From a virus, in the IMG/VR virus record IMGVR_UViG_3300030107_001018, positions 1 to 21,439 of that record: DNA of 21,439 nucleotides. One strand, 5' to 3'. This document shows, piece after piece, positions 6,659 through 13,559 of this stretch; position 1 is the first letter of the stretch; each line of letters opens with the position of its first letter. Both the position numbers and the translations under genes were made by a program. A model generated the notes under the pieces. That model saw only the letters and a list, made by a program, of their open reading frames with translations, searched no databases and was not told where the DNA came from.

Positions 6659-7696
6659 ATGGCACGTCGATATGTCAGGGATAAGATAGGCCGCTTTGCT
6701 TCTTCTGGAGGAGGAGGAAGTTTTGGCGGTGGCGGAAAAATAGGCAAGTCAGCTAAGAATGTAAAAGCAAGGGCGGCTTATAAGAATCAGGCAGGGAAGT
6801 TAAGAGAAGCGAAGAAGATGGCTAAAGGGCGGATGACGACAAAGCGTGAGCAGAAATATTGGAATCAACAATTAGGCGGCGCAAAGTCAGGAATGACTCG
6901 TGTAAGTAATAGGTTGACGGGAAGAGGTGCAGCAAAAGCAAAAAGAGGGGCAGCAAATCCTAATAAGCTTGCTTCTTCTAAGAAATTTGCAGCCGCTAGA
7001 AAGGCTCCTAAAGGATCAGCAGTTAGGAAGGATGCGGTAGCTTCTGCAAAGATAAAAAGAGGAGAAAGGAGAGTAAGAGCAGCAAATAAGCCAGTAGTAG
7101 GGAGGAAAACCTATAAAAAAGGCCCAGGAGCAACCGAAAGAAAAGCGGCGGTTACGGGTAAGACTATGAAATCAACAGTAGGTAGAAAAGAAAAAGCTGC
7201 TTACAAAAAGCAACGAAGTAAAAATCAGCCAACTTATAGAGTCTTAGCTCAATCAAAAGGAGATAAATCTCCTAGTGCTTTCATCTATAAAGATGCAAAA
7301 GCGGCTAGGAAGTTTGCAGGTAGTTTCAAAAACGATGGAAAAGCTACATTTAAGGCATTAGGTGGTGGAAACAAGCAACCGCGTGGCGTTAAGAAAAGAA
7401 GAGGCGCAAAGGTTTATGACAACACGACAAACACATCTATCAAGATGAAGACGGTCAAGAAAAATTTAAGACGTAAATATCCAGAATCGAAGGCTGCTAA
7501 ACGCTTAGAATCAAAAGTAAAAAGAGGTTCAGCCGCTACGAAAAGAGATCGCATCTTAAGAACGGCTAAAAAGAATGTACTTAAAAGCGGAGGTATAAAA
7601 AGCGCAGCGTTTGATAGGAGAGTGAAACGCCTTCAGAAAGCAGAAGATATTATGACTAAGGCAATGGGCGGAAGTACAGCTTGGAAGAATTTCTAA
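6659..7696 (+). CDS. Extremely basic Lys/Arg/Ala-rich virion-type protein
   Basis: 345 residues from the ATG at 6659 (a TTG two codons earlier is possible). By count, 102 residues are Lys or Arg (about 30%) against about 17 Asp/Glu, giving a histone-like charge. The N-terminus MARRYVRDKIGRFASSGGGG followed by a Gly-rich run matches a motif (RDKxGRFAsxGG) often seen at the start of phage head-associated proteins. Most of the rest is low-complexity, with one more ordered-looking patch at ~191-240 (TYRVLAQSKG... AFIYKDAKAARKFAG). It sits between the MuF gene and the scaffold, so it is probably a head or internal protein that contacts DNA. No family assignment is possible by eye. Confidence 0.75.
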   Translation: MARRYVRDKIGRFASSGGGGSFGGGGKIGKSAKNVKARAAYKNQAGKLREAKKMAKGRMTTKREQKYWNQQLGGAKSGMTRVSNRLTGRGAAKAKRGAANPNKLASSKKFAAARKAPKGSAVRKDAVASAKIKRGERRVRAANKPVVGRKTYKKGPGATERKAAVTGKTMKSTVGRKEKAAYKKQRSKNQPTYRVLAQSKGDKSPSAFIYKDAKAARKFAGSFKNDGKATFKALGGGNKQPRGVKKRRGAKVYDNTTNTSIKMKTVKKNLRRKYPESKAAKRLESKVKRGSAATKRDRILRTAKKNVLKSGGIKSAAFDRRVKRLQKAEDIMTKAMGGSTAWKNF

Positions 7697-7941
7697 TCGT
7701 CAGCAATAAAATCGTCTAGCGTTTCAAGGTCTTCCATCACGTTGGCCCAGAAACCAGGCACTAATAACACATCGTCTTGGCTGTCGGCTTTACCTAATGT
7801 AATAACGTCAGCCATTTCGTTCCCTGTGACGACGTAAACCATTGTTTCGTTTCCTTCACCGTCAACATCTGGAACTTTTGATAATAAATCTCTTAATTCT
7901 CGAACAGTGAAGCCTTCTTCTTTAATGATTTGGCTAGGCAT
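7693..7941 (-). CDS. 82-aa acidic protein on the opposite strand
   Basis: The only convincing minus-strand gene. It reads as a natural globular protein (GFTVRELRDLLSKVPD; ETMVYVVTGNEMADVITLG; DDVLLVPGFW) and resembles small FTVxELxxLL-type proteins found in phages, though I cannot name a family. It carries about 20 Asp/Glu and 5 Lys/Arg. Its start has AGGA at a suitable distance upstream on its own strand. Its stop converges with the stop of the basic-protein gene, overlapping by four bases, and its start diverges from the scaffold gene, so it must have its own promoter, probably in 7942-8000. Being antisense inside a structural operon suggests separate timing or a cargo (moron-like) gene. 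Confidence 0.68.
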   Translation of the reverse strand: MPSQIIKEEGFTVRELRDLLSKVPDVDGEGNETMVYVVTGNEMADVITLGKADSQDDVLLVPGFWANVMEDLETLDDFIADD

Positions 7942-7959
7942 GGGGTTGATTCCTAGTGG

Positions 7960-7980
7960 TTTCTGCTAACTTAGTAGAAA
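7960..7980. promoter_or_regulatory. Inverted repeat in the divergent intergenic region
   Basis: Arms TTTCTGCTAA (7960-7969) and TTAGTAGAAA (7971-7980) are inverted copies with one mismatch (G-U capable in RNA), separated by one base. The repeat lies between the divergent starts of the minus-strand acidic gene and the scaffold gene, a natural place for an operator shared by two promoters. It has no T-tract, so it is not an intrinsic terminator. No strong -35/-10 pair is visible in 7942-8000. Confidence 0.4.
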
Positions 7981-8000
7981 ACTGACCTTACGGGTTATTT

Positions 8001-8693
8001 ATGTCTGACGAAAACATTCAAGAGCCTACGGCTGTTGATCAATCCGAACTTGATGCACTAAAAAGAAGTATCGACAATCTGGAAAAGAAAAATTACGAAC
8101 TGATAGGCAAATTAAAGAAAAAAGAAACGCCTGATGTTCCTGCTGATTATCAAGAATTACTTGATTTTAAACAAAAGGCAGAACAAAAAGAATTAGAGGC
8201 AAAAGGTGATTATTCAAAAGCATTGGAATCAAGGGAGGGCCAATTCCGTGATGCTGTAAAAGAAAAAGACGACAAGATCAAAAAGCTTGAGGCGAAGATT
8301 CGTGATCTTGAATTGATCTCACCTGCTATGGCTGCTTTATCTAATGCGGTGCATGATACAGATTATGCGTTAGAGAAATTAGGTAAAGATAAATTTGAAG
8401 TAGCAGAAGATGGTTCTGTTGTCTATGTCGATGAATTTAGTCGGATGACAGTAGAAGAAGCCGTTCAAAAGAAACTTGCTGCAAACGATAGAACAAAGTG
8501 GGTTGTTAAAAAGCCTATTGCAAGAGGCAGTGGAGCAGTTGGCGGTGGAACTGTTTCGGGTAGCAAAATCTCAGAAGGTGACTTGAAATATTTCTTACCT
8601 GAAACACAAAATATGGATGAACAGACAAGGATTTATAGACAACAAGGCGCAGAAGTTTGGAGAAAGTATAGGGAAATGGCCGAAAGCCGCTAG
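8001..8693 (+). CDS. Capsid scaffolding protein
   Basis: A 230-residue, charged, mainly helical protein. Residues ~14-110 form a coiled coil rich in Glu and Lys (LDALKRSIDNLEKKNYEL; VKEKDDKIKKLEAKIRDLE), followed by a compact segment (SPAMAALSNAVHDTDYALEK, VYVDEFSRMTVEEAV) and a Gly-rich stretch ahead of a basic/aromatic C-terminus (AEVWRKYREMAESR), the pattern of phage scaffolds of the DUF4355 type. Its position directly before the major capsid gene is canonical. It should guide capsid protein assembly and then leave the prohead. The start lacks a clear Shine-Dalgarno, but the N-terminus MSDENIQEP is natural. Confidence 0.85.
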   Translation: MSDENIQEPTAVDQSELDALKRSIDNLEKKNYELIGKLKKKETPDVPADYQELLDFKQKAEQKELEAKGDYSKALESREGQFRDAVKEKDDKIKKLEAKIRDLELISPAMAALSNAVHDTDYALEKLGKDKFEVAEDGSVVYVDEFSRMTVEEAVQKKLAANDRTKWVVKKPIARGSGAVGGGTVSGSKISEGDLKYFLPETQNMDEQTRIYRQQGAEVWRKYREMAESR

Positions 8694-8704
8694 TATAGGA
8701 AGCA

Positions 8705-8750
8705 ATGACTCGTCTGATGGTTACGCCGAAGGGTGAGTAAGGGTTACGCC
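8705..8750 (+). other. Leader before the capsid gene: 11-codon micro-ORF and GGTTACGCC direct repeat
   Basis: The 87-base gap between scaffold and capsid genes contains GGTTACGCC twice (8719-8727 and 8742-8750). A tiny frame from the ATG at 8705 to the TAA at 8738-8740 (MTRLMVTPKGE) is preceded by AGGAAG. Whether the micro-ORF is translated is unknown; it may be chance. The repeat may bind a protein or shape the capsid mRNA leader. Confidence 0.25.
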
Positions 8751-8780
8751 CAAACTGTAAAACTATTTTAGGAATCAAGC

Positions 8781-9809
8781 ATGGCCCCTACAAGGAGGAG
8801 CGATGTCATCATTCCAGAGGTTTTTGTCCCCTACGTTGTTCAAGCGACCACAAACTTAGACCGCTTCTTGCAGTCTGGTGTGGTTCAACCGTTGGCGGAG
8901 TTAAATGCTTCTGAGGGTGACTTTATAAATGTACCTTTCTGGGGTGCAAACTTAGCTGGTGATCAAGAGGTTCTAACTGATAGCACTTCATTAACACCTG
9001 GCAAGATTTCAACAGGTAAGCAGATAGCGGTTCAACTCCATCGCGGACGTGCCTTCGAAGCAAGAGATTTAGCTTCTATTGCTGCGGGTTCTGATGCAAT
9101 GGCTGCAATCGGTAATAAGCTTGCTGCTTATATTGCCAACCAAAAGCAGAAAGATCTTCTTGCTGCATTAGAAGGTTGCTTTGGATCTCTTAACGCTAAT
9201 GATTCAAATAGCGCATTTTTCTCAATGTGCGTTGATTCAGAAAGTGGAGATTCACCAACTGTTTTAAGTCCAAGAACTGTTGCTGCTGCCAGAGCAAAAT
9301 TTGGTGAGCAAGGCGACAAATTGACTGCTGTTGCAATACATAGCAACACTTATTACGACTTGGTTGAGCGTAAGTTAATTGATTACGTTTCTACTGCTGA
9401 TGCCCGTGGTACTACCACAACTCAGTCAGGCGGATCAATGGCTAATGCTTATGGTGGTGACGATAAAGTTCCTACCTTCTGCGGCTTGAATGTATTAGTT
9501 TCAGATGATGTAACTAAAACAGGTAGCGGCTCAAGTCAGGAATATGCCTGTTACTTCTTCCAGCCTGGTGCTGTAGGTAGTGGCGAAATGCAAGCGTTAG
9601 ACATTGAGCAAGACAGAGACATCTTGGCCAAGTCTGATGCGATCAGTTACGACGCGCACTATTGCTATCACCCTGTTGGTAGTAAATGGGCGGTGACTAC
9701 GACGAATCCGACTGTTGCTCAGCTCCAGACTGTTGCAAACTGGTCAGCCGTGTATGAAAACAAGAACCTCGGTATAGCTCGCGCTACCGTAGTTTCTAAC
9801 TACGACTAA
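8781..9809 (+). CDS. Major capsid protein (HK97 fold, Gp13-like family)
   Basis: 342 residues with the sequence style of Gp13-like (PF20036-type) major capsid proteins: VVQATTNLDRFLQSGVVQPL (19-38), GDFINVPFWGANLAGDQEVL (46-65), ALLGR-like block ISTGKQIAVQLHRGRAFEAR (76-95), then the long spine helix region AIGNKLAAYIANQKQKDLLA (109-128). The family adopts the HK97 fold and forms the icosahedral shell. TTTTAGGAATCAAGC before the ATG gives an AGGA site at good spacing. The position after a scaffold and before a decoration-type protein fits. The N-terminus has no long helical delta domain, consistent with a separate scaffold gene. Confidence 0.93.
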   Translation: MAPTRRSDVIIPEVFVPYVVQATTNLDRFLQSGVVQPLAELNASEGDFINVPFWGANLAGDQEVLTDSTSLTPGKISTGKQIAVQLHRGRAFEARDLASIAAGSDAMAAIGNKLAAYIANQKQKDLLAALEGCFGSLNANDSNSAFFSMCVDSESGDSPTVLSPRTVAAARAKFGEQGDKLTAVAIHSNTYYDLVERKLIDYVSTADARGTTTTQSGGSMANAYGGDDKVPTFCGLNVLVSDDVTKTGSGSSQEYACYFFQPGAVGSGEMQALDIEQDRDILAKSDAISYDAHYCYHPVGSKWAVTTTNPTVAQLQTVANWSAVYENKNLGIARATVVSNYD

Positions 9810-9822
9810 GGGGTATTAACAA

Positions 9823-10188
9823 ATGACATCTGTTTTTGAAGCCGTAGGAGGCAAGGCTATTGGTTACGTCTCAGGTGGAGCCGTAACACAAGCCACAAAC
9901 AAATCGACTGCTGTAACGCTTAACCAGCAAGGCGGTCAGATCACTATGAATAACGCTGCACTAGCTGATGGTGCAGAAGTTACCTTCCAGGTGAACAATG
10001 ACAAAGTTGCTGCAACTGACGTTATTGTCGTTAATCATGGTTCTGCTGGTACTGCTGGCGCGTATTGGCTGGTTGTTTCAGCAGTTGCGGCTGGATCTTT
10101 TAAGATCACAGTTGGCAACTTGTCTGGTGGCTCATTAAGCCAAGCAATTGTGCTTAATTATGCTGTTATCAAGAGCGCAGCAAGCTAA
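9823..10188 (+). CDS. Capsid decoration/head-associated beta-rich protein
   Basis: A 121-residue Gly/Ala/Ser/Thr/Val-rich beta protein with the recurring phage motif of Gln-x-Thr-Met-Asn (GGQITMNNAALADGAEVTF at ~37-55), ATDVIVVNHGSAGTAGAY (63-80) and AAGSFKITVGNLSGGSLSQA (88-107). I recognise this pattern from small proteins, or domains of larger ones, encoded beside phage capsid genes, where they are thought to decorate the head or other virion surfaces. AGGGG upstream of the ATG gives a reasonable Shine-Dalgarno. It ends in TAATG, which starts the next small gene. A surface decoration role is inferred. Confidence 0.75.
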   Translation: MTSVFEAVGGKAIGYVSGGAVTQATNKSTAVTLNQQGGQITMNNAALADGAEVTFQVNNDKVAATDVIVVNHGSAGTAGAYWLVVSAVAAGSFKITVGNLSGGSLSQAIVLNYAVIKSAAS

Positions 10189-10355
10189 TGGGCTTGTTCG
10201 CTTTTAGGCGACTAAGAGAACGCGAGGCTGCTGCAGAAGTAGCGGCCTCAACTTCTGTTATTGAGAAGCCCAAACCAAAACGCAAGCGCAAATCTAAAGT
10301 AATCACTGATGGCAATAACAATTCATCACACGGCGGGAGCAGCGAACGCAAATAG
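10188..10355 (+). CDS. 55-aa basic small protein of the head-connector module
   Basis: Start ATG at 10188 shares a base with the TAA of the decoration gene. It begins MGLFAFRRLREREAAAEV and has a very basic middle (PKPKRKRKSK) and a hydrophilic Ser/Asn/Gly tail. The last 47 bases overlap the next gene in another frame. Small proteins with this MxLFxFRRLREREAA-type start recur next to capsid genes in phages, so I consider it real although it is short. It fills what would otherwise be a 120-base gap in a tightly packed operon. Function unknown; a head-tail connector accessory role is a guess. Confidence 0.65.
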   Translation: MGLFAFRRLREREAAAEVAASTSVIEKPKPKRKRKSKVITDGNNNSSHGGSSERK

Positions 10356-10875
10356 CTACATCTCATTGACGGAAGCAAATGAACTGATTGAAGGTTTAGT
10401 TGCTACGGATGATGTTGTTGCCTGGGAAGCTGGTTCAACAAGTGACGATTATAGAAATCGTGCTCTTTATAGTGCAGCGCAACGGATTGACCGCGAAAGA
10501 TTTTTAGGTGCTAGGGCTACAGATACTCAAGCAATGCAATGGCCTAGAACTGGAGTAAGAAAACCTGATACTTATATCAACAACTATAATTTGGGCTTTC
10601 CTTTTACTATTACTGAGGATTATTTCACAGATACAGAGATACCAGATCAAGTAAAGAAAGCACAGGCGGTATTAGCTGCTTATTTGAATAACAATAAAGA
10701 TGCTTTAGATTTAACAGGTTTAGAATCCTATAGCACATTAAATGTTGGAAATATTTCAATTACTCCTTACAGATTCGGAGCTGTAGGGTTTAATGCTGTT
10801 CCACCTATGTTTGAACGCTACTTCAGGGGTATTAGAATAAGTGGACCAAGTAACATTGCAGTAAAACGCAGCTAA
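10309..10875 (+). CDS. Head-tail connector (adaptor), annotated in databases as DnaT-like
   Basis: 188 residues with the block ANSYISLTEANELIE (14-28), WEAGSTSDDYRNRALYSAAQ (39-58), then RIDRERFLGARATDTQAMQW (59-78) and PRTG, the signature of a family often labelled putative DnaT-like ssDNA-binding protein but found at the head-completion position of siphoviruses. The helical bundle VKKAQAVLAAYLNNN (~115-129) fits adaptor proteins that dock on the portal. Its place after the capsid and before stopper/neck genes supports the adaptor role; the DNA-binding label is probably historical. Confidence 0.8.
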   Translation: MAITIHHTAGAANANSYISLTEANELIEGLVATDDVVAWEAGSTSDDYRNRALYSAAQRIDRERFLGARATDTQAMQWPRTGVRKPDTYINNYNLGFPFTITEDYFTDTEIPDQVKKAQAVLAAYLNNNKDALDLTGLESYSTLNVGNISITPYRFGAVGFNAVPPMFERYFRGIRISGPSNIAVKRS

Positions 10876-10877
10876 CC

Positions 10878-11108
10878 ATGATTTATCCAGCAGCAACAAT
10901 CATCACTGACACAAACGCACATACAGGGCGTTTTGGGAAAGTTCATGCGTTGGCAGATGCTTCTTGTACTTTTGTTTCAAGTGATCTAACAGAGAACGGC
11001 TCATCAACAATTAACGGGATCACGATGAACGCAGGAACAGAGATCGAAGGTATTGTGATTACAAGTATCACATTGGCAAGCGGCCAGGTTGTTGCTTATC
11101 GCTTGTAA
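10878..11108 (+). CDS. Small beta-rich virion protein
   Basis: 76 residues: TGRFGKVHALADASCTFVSS near the N-terminus and MNAGTEIEGIVITSITLASG towards the C-terminus. The pattern AGTxIxGxITSITLASGxVxAY is familiar from small proteins near capsid and connector genes of marine phages, but I know no assigned function. The gene begins two bases after the previous stop and its TAA overlaps the next ATG (TAATG), so it is part of the head-completion operon. It is likely a structural protein. Confidence 0.65.
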   Translation: MIYPAATIITDTNAHTGRFGKVHALADASCTFVSSDLTENGSSTINGITMNAGTEIEGIVITSITLASGQVVAYRL

Positions 11109-11467
11109 TGGCAGTCAAACCAAAAGGGCTAAGGAAAGGCGTTAGCAAAGCGTTAAAAGCGACAGGTGGCGGCGTCATTATTCGCAAGGTAACTGCTGCT
11201 GCTTACAACACAACCACTGGAGCTGTTGGTGAAACAACTGCTGATACAACGGTTAAAGGGGTCGTTGGAAATGTCTCGGCAAGAGAAGTGAAGGGCTTGA
11301 TTAAGGCAAGCGATAAAAGGTTAACAATTGCGGCGGAAGACCTGGATTACACCCCAACGGCTTCTGATCGTGTTGTTATTTCTTCTATCGTTTATCAAAT
11401 TATTCAGGTCGAAACAACGGAACAAGCTAATACTGCTATTAAGTACGATTTGGTATTGAGGGCATGA
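11108..11467 (+). CDS. Head closure (stopper)-like protein
   Basis: 119 residues with a basic N-terminus (MAVKPKGLRKGVSKALKATG), then beta strands (GVIIRKVTAAAYNTTTGAVG; TTVKGVVGNV) and a C-terminal block LTIAAEDLDYTPTASDRVVI followed by SSIVYQIIQVE. The combination AEDL...P...DRVxI...YxIxxV is typical of small beta-barrel head-closure/stopper proteins of siphoviruses. It lies between the adaptor and the gp10-like neck protein, the usual stopper position, and its end overlaps the next gene as ATGA. It would seal the portal after packaging and provide the tail docking surface. Confidence 0.65.
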   Translation: MAVKPKGLRKGVSKALKATGGGVIIRKVTAAAYNTTTGAVGETTADTTVKGVVGNVSAREVKGLIKASDKRLTIAAEDLDYTPTASDRVVISSIVYQIIQVETTEQANTAIKYDLVLRA

Positions 11468-11934
11468 CAAAGAAAATTTCATTACAGGAGATGGTTGATC
11501 TTCCTGAAGAAGTCTTAAACGATATTGTTAAGAGGGTTGTGCCTTGGACAGATAGTTTATTAAAGCAAGGAACACCCGTTGATACTGGAAGATTACGCGC
11601 TAACTGGCAGATCGGAGAGAATACAGATTCAGGGAAAATTATTAGCGAAGGAAGTTATGATAAATCGAAACCAATTCCTTTATCACAAGTTTCTAAGACT
11701 GGAGGAGGATCGGGGAAACTTCGAAGGGCTAATTATCAAAGAGAAAAACTAGGGCCAACGTATTCAATATTTAATAACTTACCTTATGCAGAACCAAACA
11801 TTTTAGGAACTAATTTCCCTCCATCATGGGGCGGTAAGTTTAGAAGTAGAGAGAACCAAGTTCAAAAAGGTTGGTTTCATAGTGTAGAAAAACAGGTTAA
11901 AGATCAAGTTCAATCTTTTAGATGGGAGGATTAA
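11464..11934 (+). CDS. HK97 gp10-like neck/tail-completion protein
   Basis: 156 residues. The signature GTPVDTGRLRANW (36-48) and the later YSIFNNLPYAEP (100-111) identify the HK97 gp10/minor-tail-Z-like family of head-tail joining proteins. A middle stretch (~67-97) rich in Lys/Ser/Gly is probably a loop. The start overlaps the upstream stop as ATGA. These proteins cap the head end of the tail tube so the completed tail can join the filled head. C-terminal RENQVQKGWFHSVEKQVKD fits the amphipathic helix seen in the family. Confidence 0.86.
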   Translation: MTKKISLQEMVDLPEEVLNDIVKRVVPWTDSLLKQGTPVDTGRLRANWQIGENTDSGKIISEGSYDKSKPIPLSQVSKTGGGSGKLRRANYQREKLGPTYSIFNNLPYAEPNILGTNFPPSWGGKFRSRENQVQKGWFHSVEKQVKDQVQSFRWED

Positions 11935-12360
11935 ATGAGCAGCACATTTAATGACGTTAGGGCAGCTATAGAAGGCCGTATTGCTACAGAGATGGCATTA
12001 AGTCCTGCTTATCCTGTTAGTTATCAAAACGCTCCATTTACTCCACCTAATAACACACCTTGGATTGCTGTTTATCTTCTTTTTGGTGCAAATAATTATG
12101 CAACTTTAGAAGCACCTGCTACGGGTAAATCATTTAATAGACAAACAGGAACTATAACAATTGATATTTTTACACCTCTTGGAGTAGGAGCTGGAGCGAA
12201 TTACACCATAGGAGAAAGAGTGAAAGATAAGTTTGACAGAGCTAAGTTTAGTAGTCTTATTTTTGAACCTTGTTCAGGATTAGCTACAATACAACCAGCA
12301 GAGCAAGAAGCGTTCTTTCAAACGCAATTCTCAGCTACATTTGACGCATACTTAGACTAA
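11935..12360 (+). CDS. Tail terminator-like protein (DUF4128 type)
   Basis: 141 residues with a strong Shine-Dalgarno GGGAGGA (11924-11930) ahead of the ATG, which abuts the previous stop. MSSTFNDVRAAIEGRIATEM (1-20), NNTPWIAVYLLFG (~39-51) and GTITIDIFTPLGVGAGANYT (~71-90) followed by IGERVKDKFD match the alpha/beta architecture of tail terminators (lambda gpU-like, DUF4128). The protein would stop tail tube growth and provide the joining interface. Its position between the gp10-like protein and the tail tube gene is canonical. Confidence 0.83.
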   Translation: MSSTFNDVRAAIEGRIATEMALSPAYPVSYQNAPFTPPNNTPWIAVYLLFGANNYATLEAPATGKSFNRQTGTITIDIFTPLGVGAGANYTIGERVKDKFDRAKFSSLIFEPCSGLATIQPAEQEAFFQTQFSATFDAYLD

Positions 12361-12369
12361 TTTAATCCA

Positions 12370-13128
12370 ATGGCTGTCACTGTTTTATCAGGTACGTCTG
12401 GAGCTTTGTACTACAAACCTGCTGGTACAACAGGGACATTCTCTCCGTCAGACGTGACCATAGGCACAGAAACTATGGTTGTTCAATCTTACTTAAATCT
12501 AAAAGTAGGAGATCCAGTTAAATTTCAAGTTGTTGATTCTTCTTCTGGAGGATCAGGAACAGGGACTTTACCTGCTGGATTAACTGCTGGAACCACTTAC
12601 TACGTTAGTGCTTATACCGCAAGTACTGGGGCTTTGAAAGTTTCTGCTACTAATGGTGGTTCTGATGTAAACCTAACTGATGTTGGAACAGCAGCAGCTC
12701 CTAATGAATTTGAGGTCTATTACAACGATTATGCTGCCATTGGACAAGTTCAATCTTGGTCTTTTGAAGTAACAAGAGCTGAAATTGACGTAACTACTAT
12801 TGGTCAAACCGTAGGACAAACAGCACCATTCAAGGCTTATATACCTGGTTTTGCTGATGGCTCTGGTAATGCAAGTGTTTATGTTACAGATGAAGATGCT
12901 GCCTTATCTAACAGACTTGTAGAAGATGTTTTGCAACGCCAGCAAGTTGGAGCTGCATTTAGGCTTTACACAGATAAGCAATCAACTGAAGCATTAAGTA
13001 GAAGCATTTCAATGGATGCTGCTTTACTTTCTGCAAGCTGGAACATTAACCCAGACGACGCGCAGATGGTTGAGATTGCATTTAGGCCAACAGGTGTTCC
13101 AACCTTTGATCTAAGTTCTTCTTCTTGA
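12370..13128 (+). CDS. Major tail tube protein with an inserted beta domain
   Basis: 252 residues. The first strand GALYYKPAG (11-19) is followed by a ~90-residue insertion, and the tube core resumes at VQSWSFEVTRAEIDVTTIGQ (127-146) and continues through FADGSGNASVYV (161-172) and a C-terminus with WNINPDDAQMVEIAF (224-238). The insertion contains VGDPVKFQVV (46-55) and PAGLTAGTTYYVSAY (68-82), a motif common in surface domains of phage virion proteins. Many copies of this protein stack as rings around the tape measure. The gene is followed directly by a strong terminator, fitting its high expression. Confidence 0.85.
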   Translation: MAVTVLSGTSGALYYKPAGTTGTFSPSDVTIGTETMVVQSYLNLKVGDPVKFQVVDSSSGGSGTGTLPAGLTAGTTYYVSAYTASTGALKVSATNGGSDVNLTDVGTAAAPNEFEVYYNDYAAIGQVQSWSFEVTRAEIDVTTIGQTVGQTAPFKAYIPGFADGSGNASVYVTDEDAALSNRLVEDVLQRQQVGAAFRLYTDKQSTEALSRSISMDAALLSASWNINPDDAQMVEIAFRPTGVPTFDLSSSS

Positions 13129-13141
13129 TAGTGTTATTTCA

Positions 13142-13170
13142 CCCCTTGGCCTGTTGCTAAGGGGTTTTTT
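13142..13170 (+). terminator. Strong intrinsic terminator after the tail tube gene
   Basis: CCCCTTGGC (13142-13150) pairs with GCTAAGGGG (13156-13164) in a 9-base stem with one G-U pair and a CTGTT loop, followed by six T (13165-13170) and ATT. This is a textbook rho-independent terminator. It separates the abundant tail tube message from the chaperone and tape-measure genes. Confidence 0.92.
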
Positions 13171-13208
13171 ATTGTCTAGATTTGTACATACAACCCCAAC
13201 TCTTTGAA

Positions 13209-13559
13209 ATGGCAGCACCAAAGGCAAAGTCTCTTAGCCCTTTAGAGCGTTTAAAAAAGGCGGCAAATTTAACTGCTACAAAAAAAGAAGTTACTTTATC
13301 CAATGGTGATGTCTTTGAGTTTTGGACAACGCCTTTAACAATGGCAGAAAGAGAATATGCACAGAAAGGCACGAAAGACGATTTAAACGCTTTTGCTTTG
13401 CGTTTGTTTGTGCAGAAAGCTACCGATGAAAATGGTCAAAGGCTTTTTACTGCTGGTCATACTGCTGAGTTAAAGAATGAAGTAAGAGATGCTGATTTGC
13501 AATCATTAATGCTTGCCGTTATCGAAGACAAGGGAGAAGAAGTAGACCCAAAAAAATAA
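13209..13559 (+). CDS. Tail assembly chaperone, short form (gpG-like)
   Basis: 116 residues from the ATG at 13209; a TTG nine codons upstream is unlikely because it lies against the terminator. It has a basic N-terminus (MAAPKAKSLSPLERLKKAAN), a beta segment (KEVTLSNGDVFEFWTTPLTM at 26-45), then helices (AEREYAQKGTKDD, AFALRLFVQKATDENG). It lies directly before the tape measure gene and ends in a run of seven A that allows a -1 frameshift into a second frame, the hallmark of gpG/gpGT tail chaperones. The short form coats and keeps the tape measure soluble. Sequence similarity between such chaperones is low, so position and frameshift carry the call. Confidence 0.87.
   Translation: MAAPKAKSLSPLERLKKAANLTATKKEVTLSNGDVFEFWTTPLTMAEREYAQKGTKDDLNAFALRLFVQKATDENGQRLFTAGHTAELKNEVRDADLQSLMLAVIEDKGEEVDPKK

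Noticed and set aside
13182-13208. Upstream TTG start for the tail chaperone
   Set aside because: The nine extra codons would begin in the terminator tail and lack a ribosome site; the ATG at 13209 gives the usual basic N-terminus.
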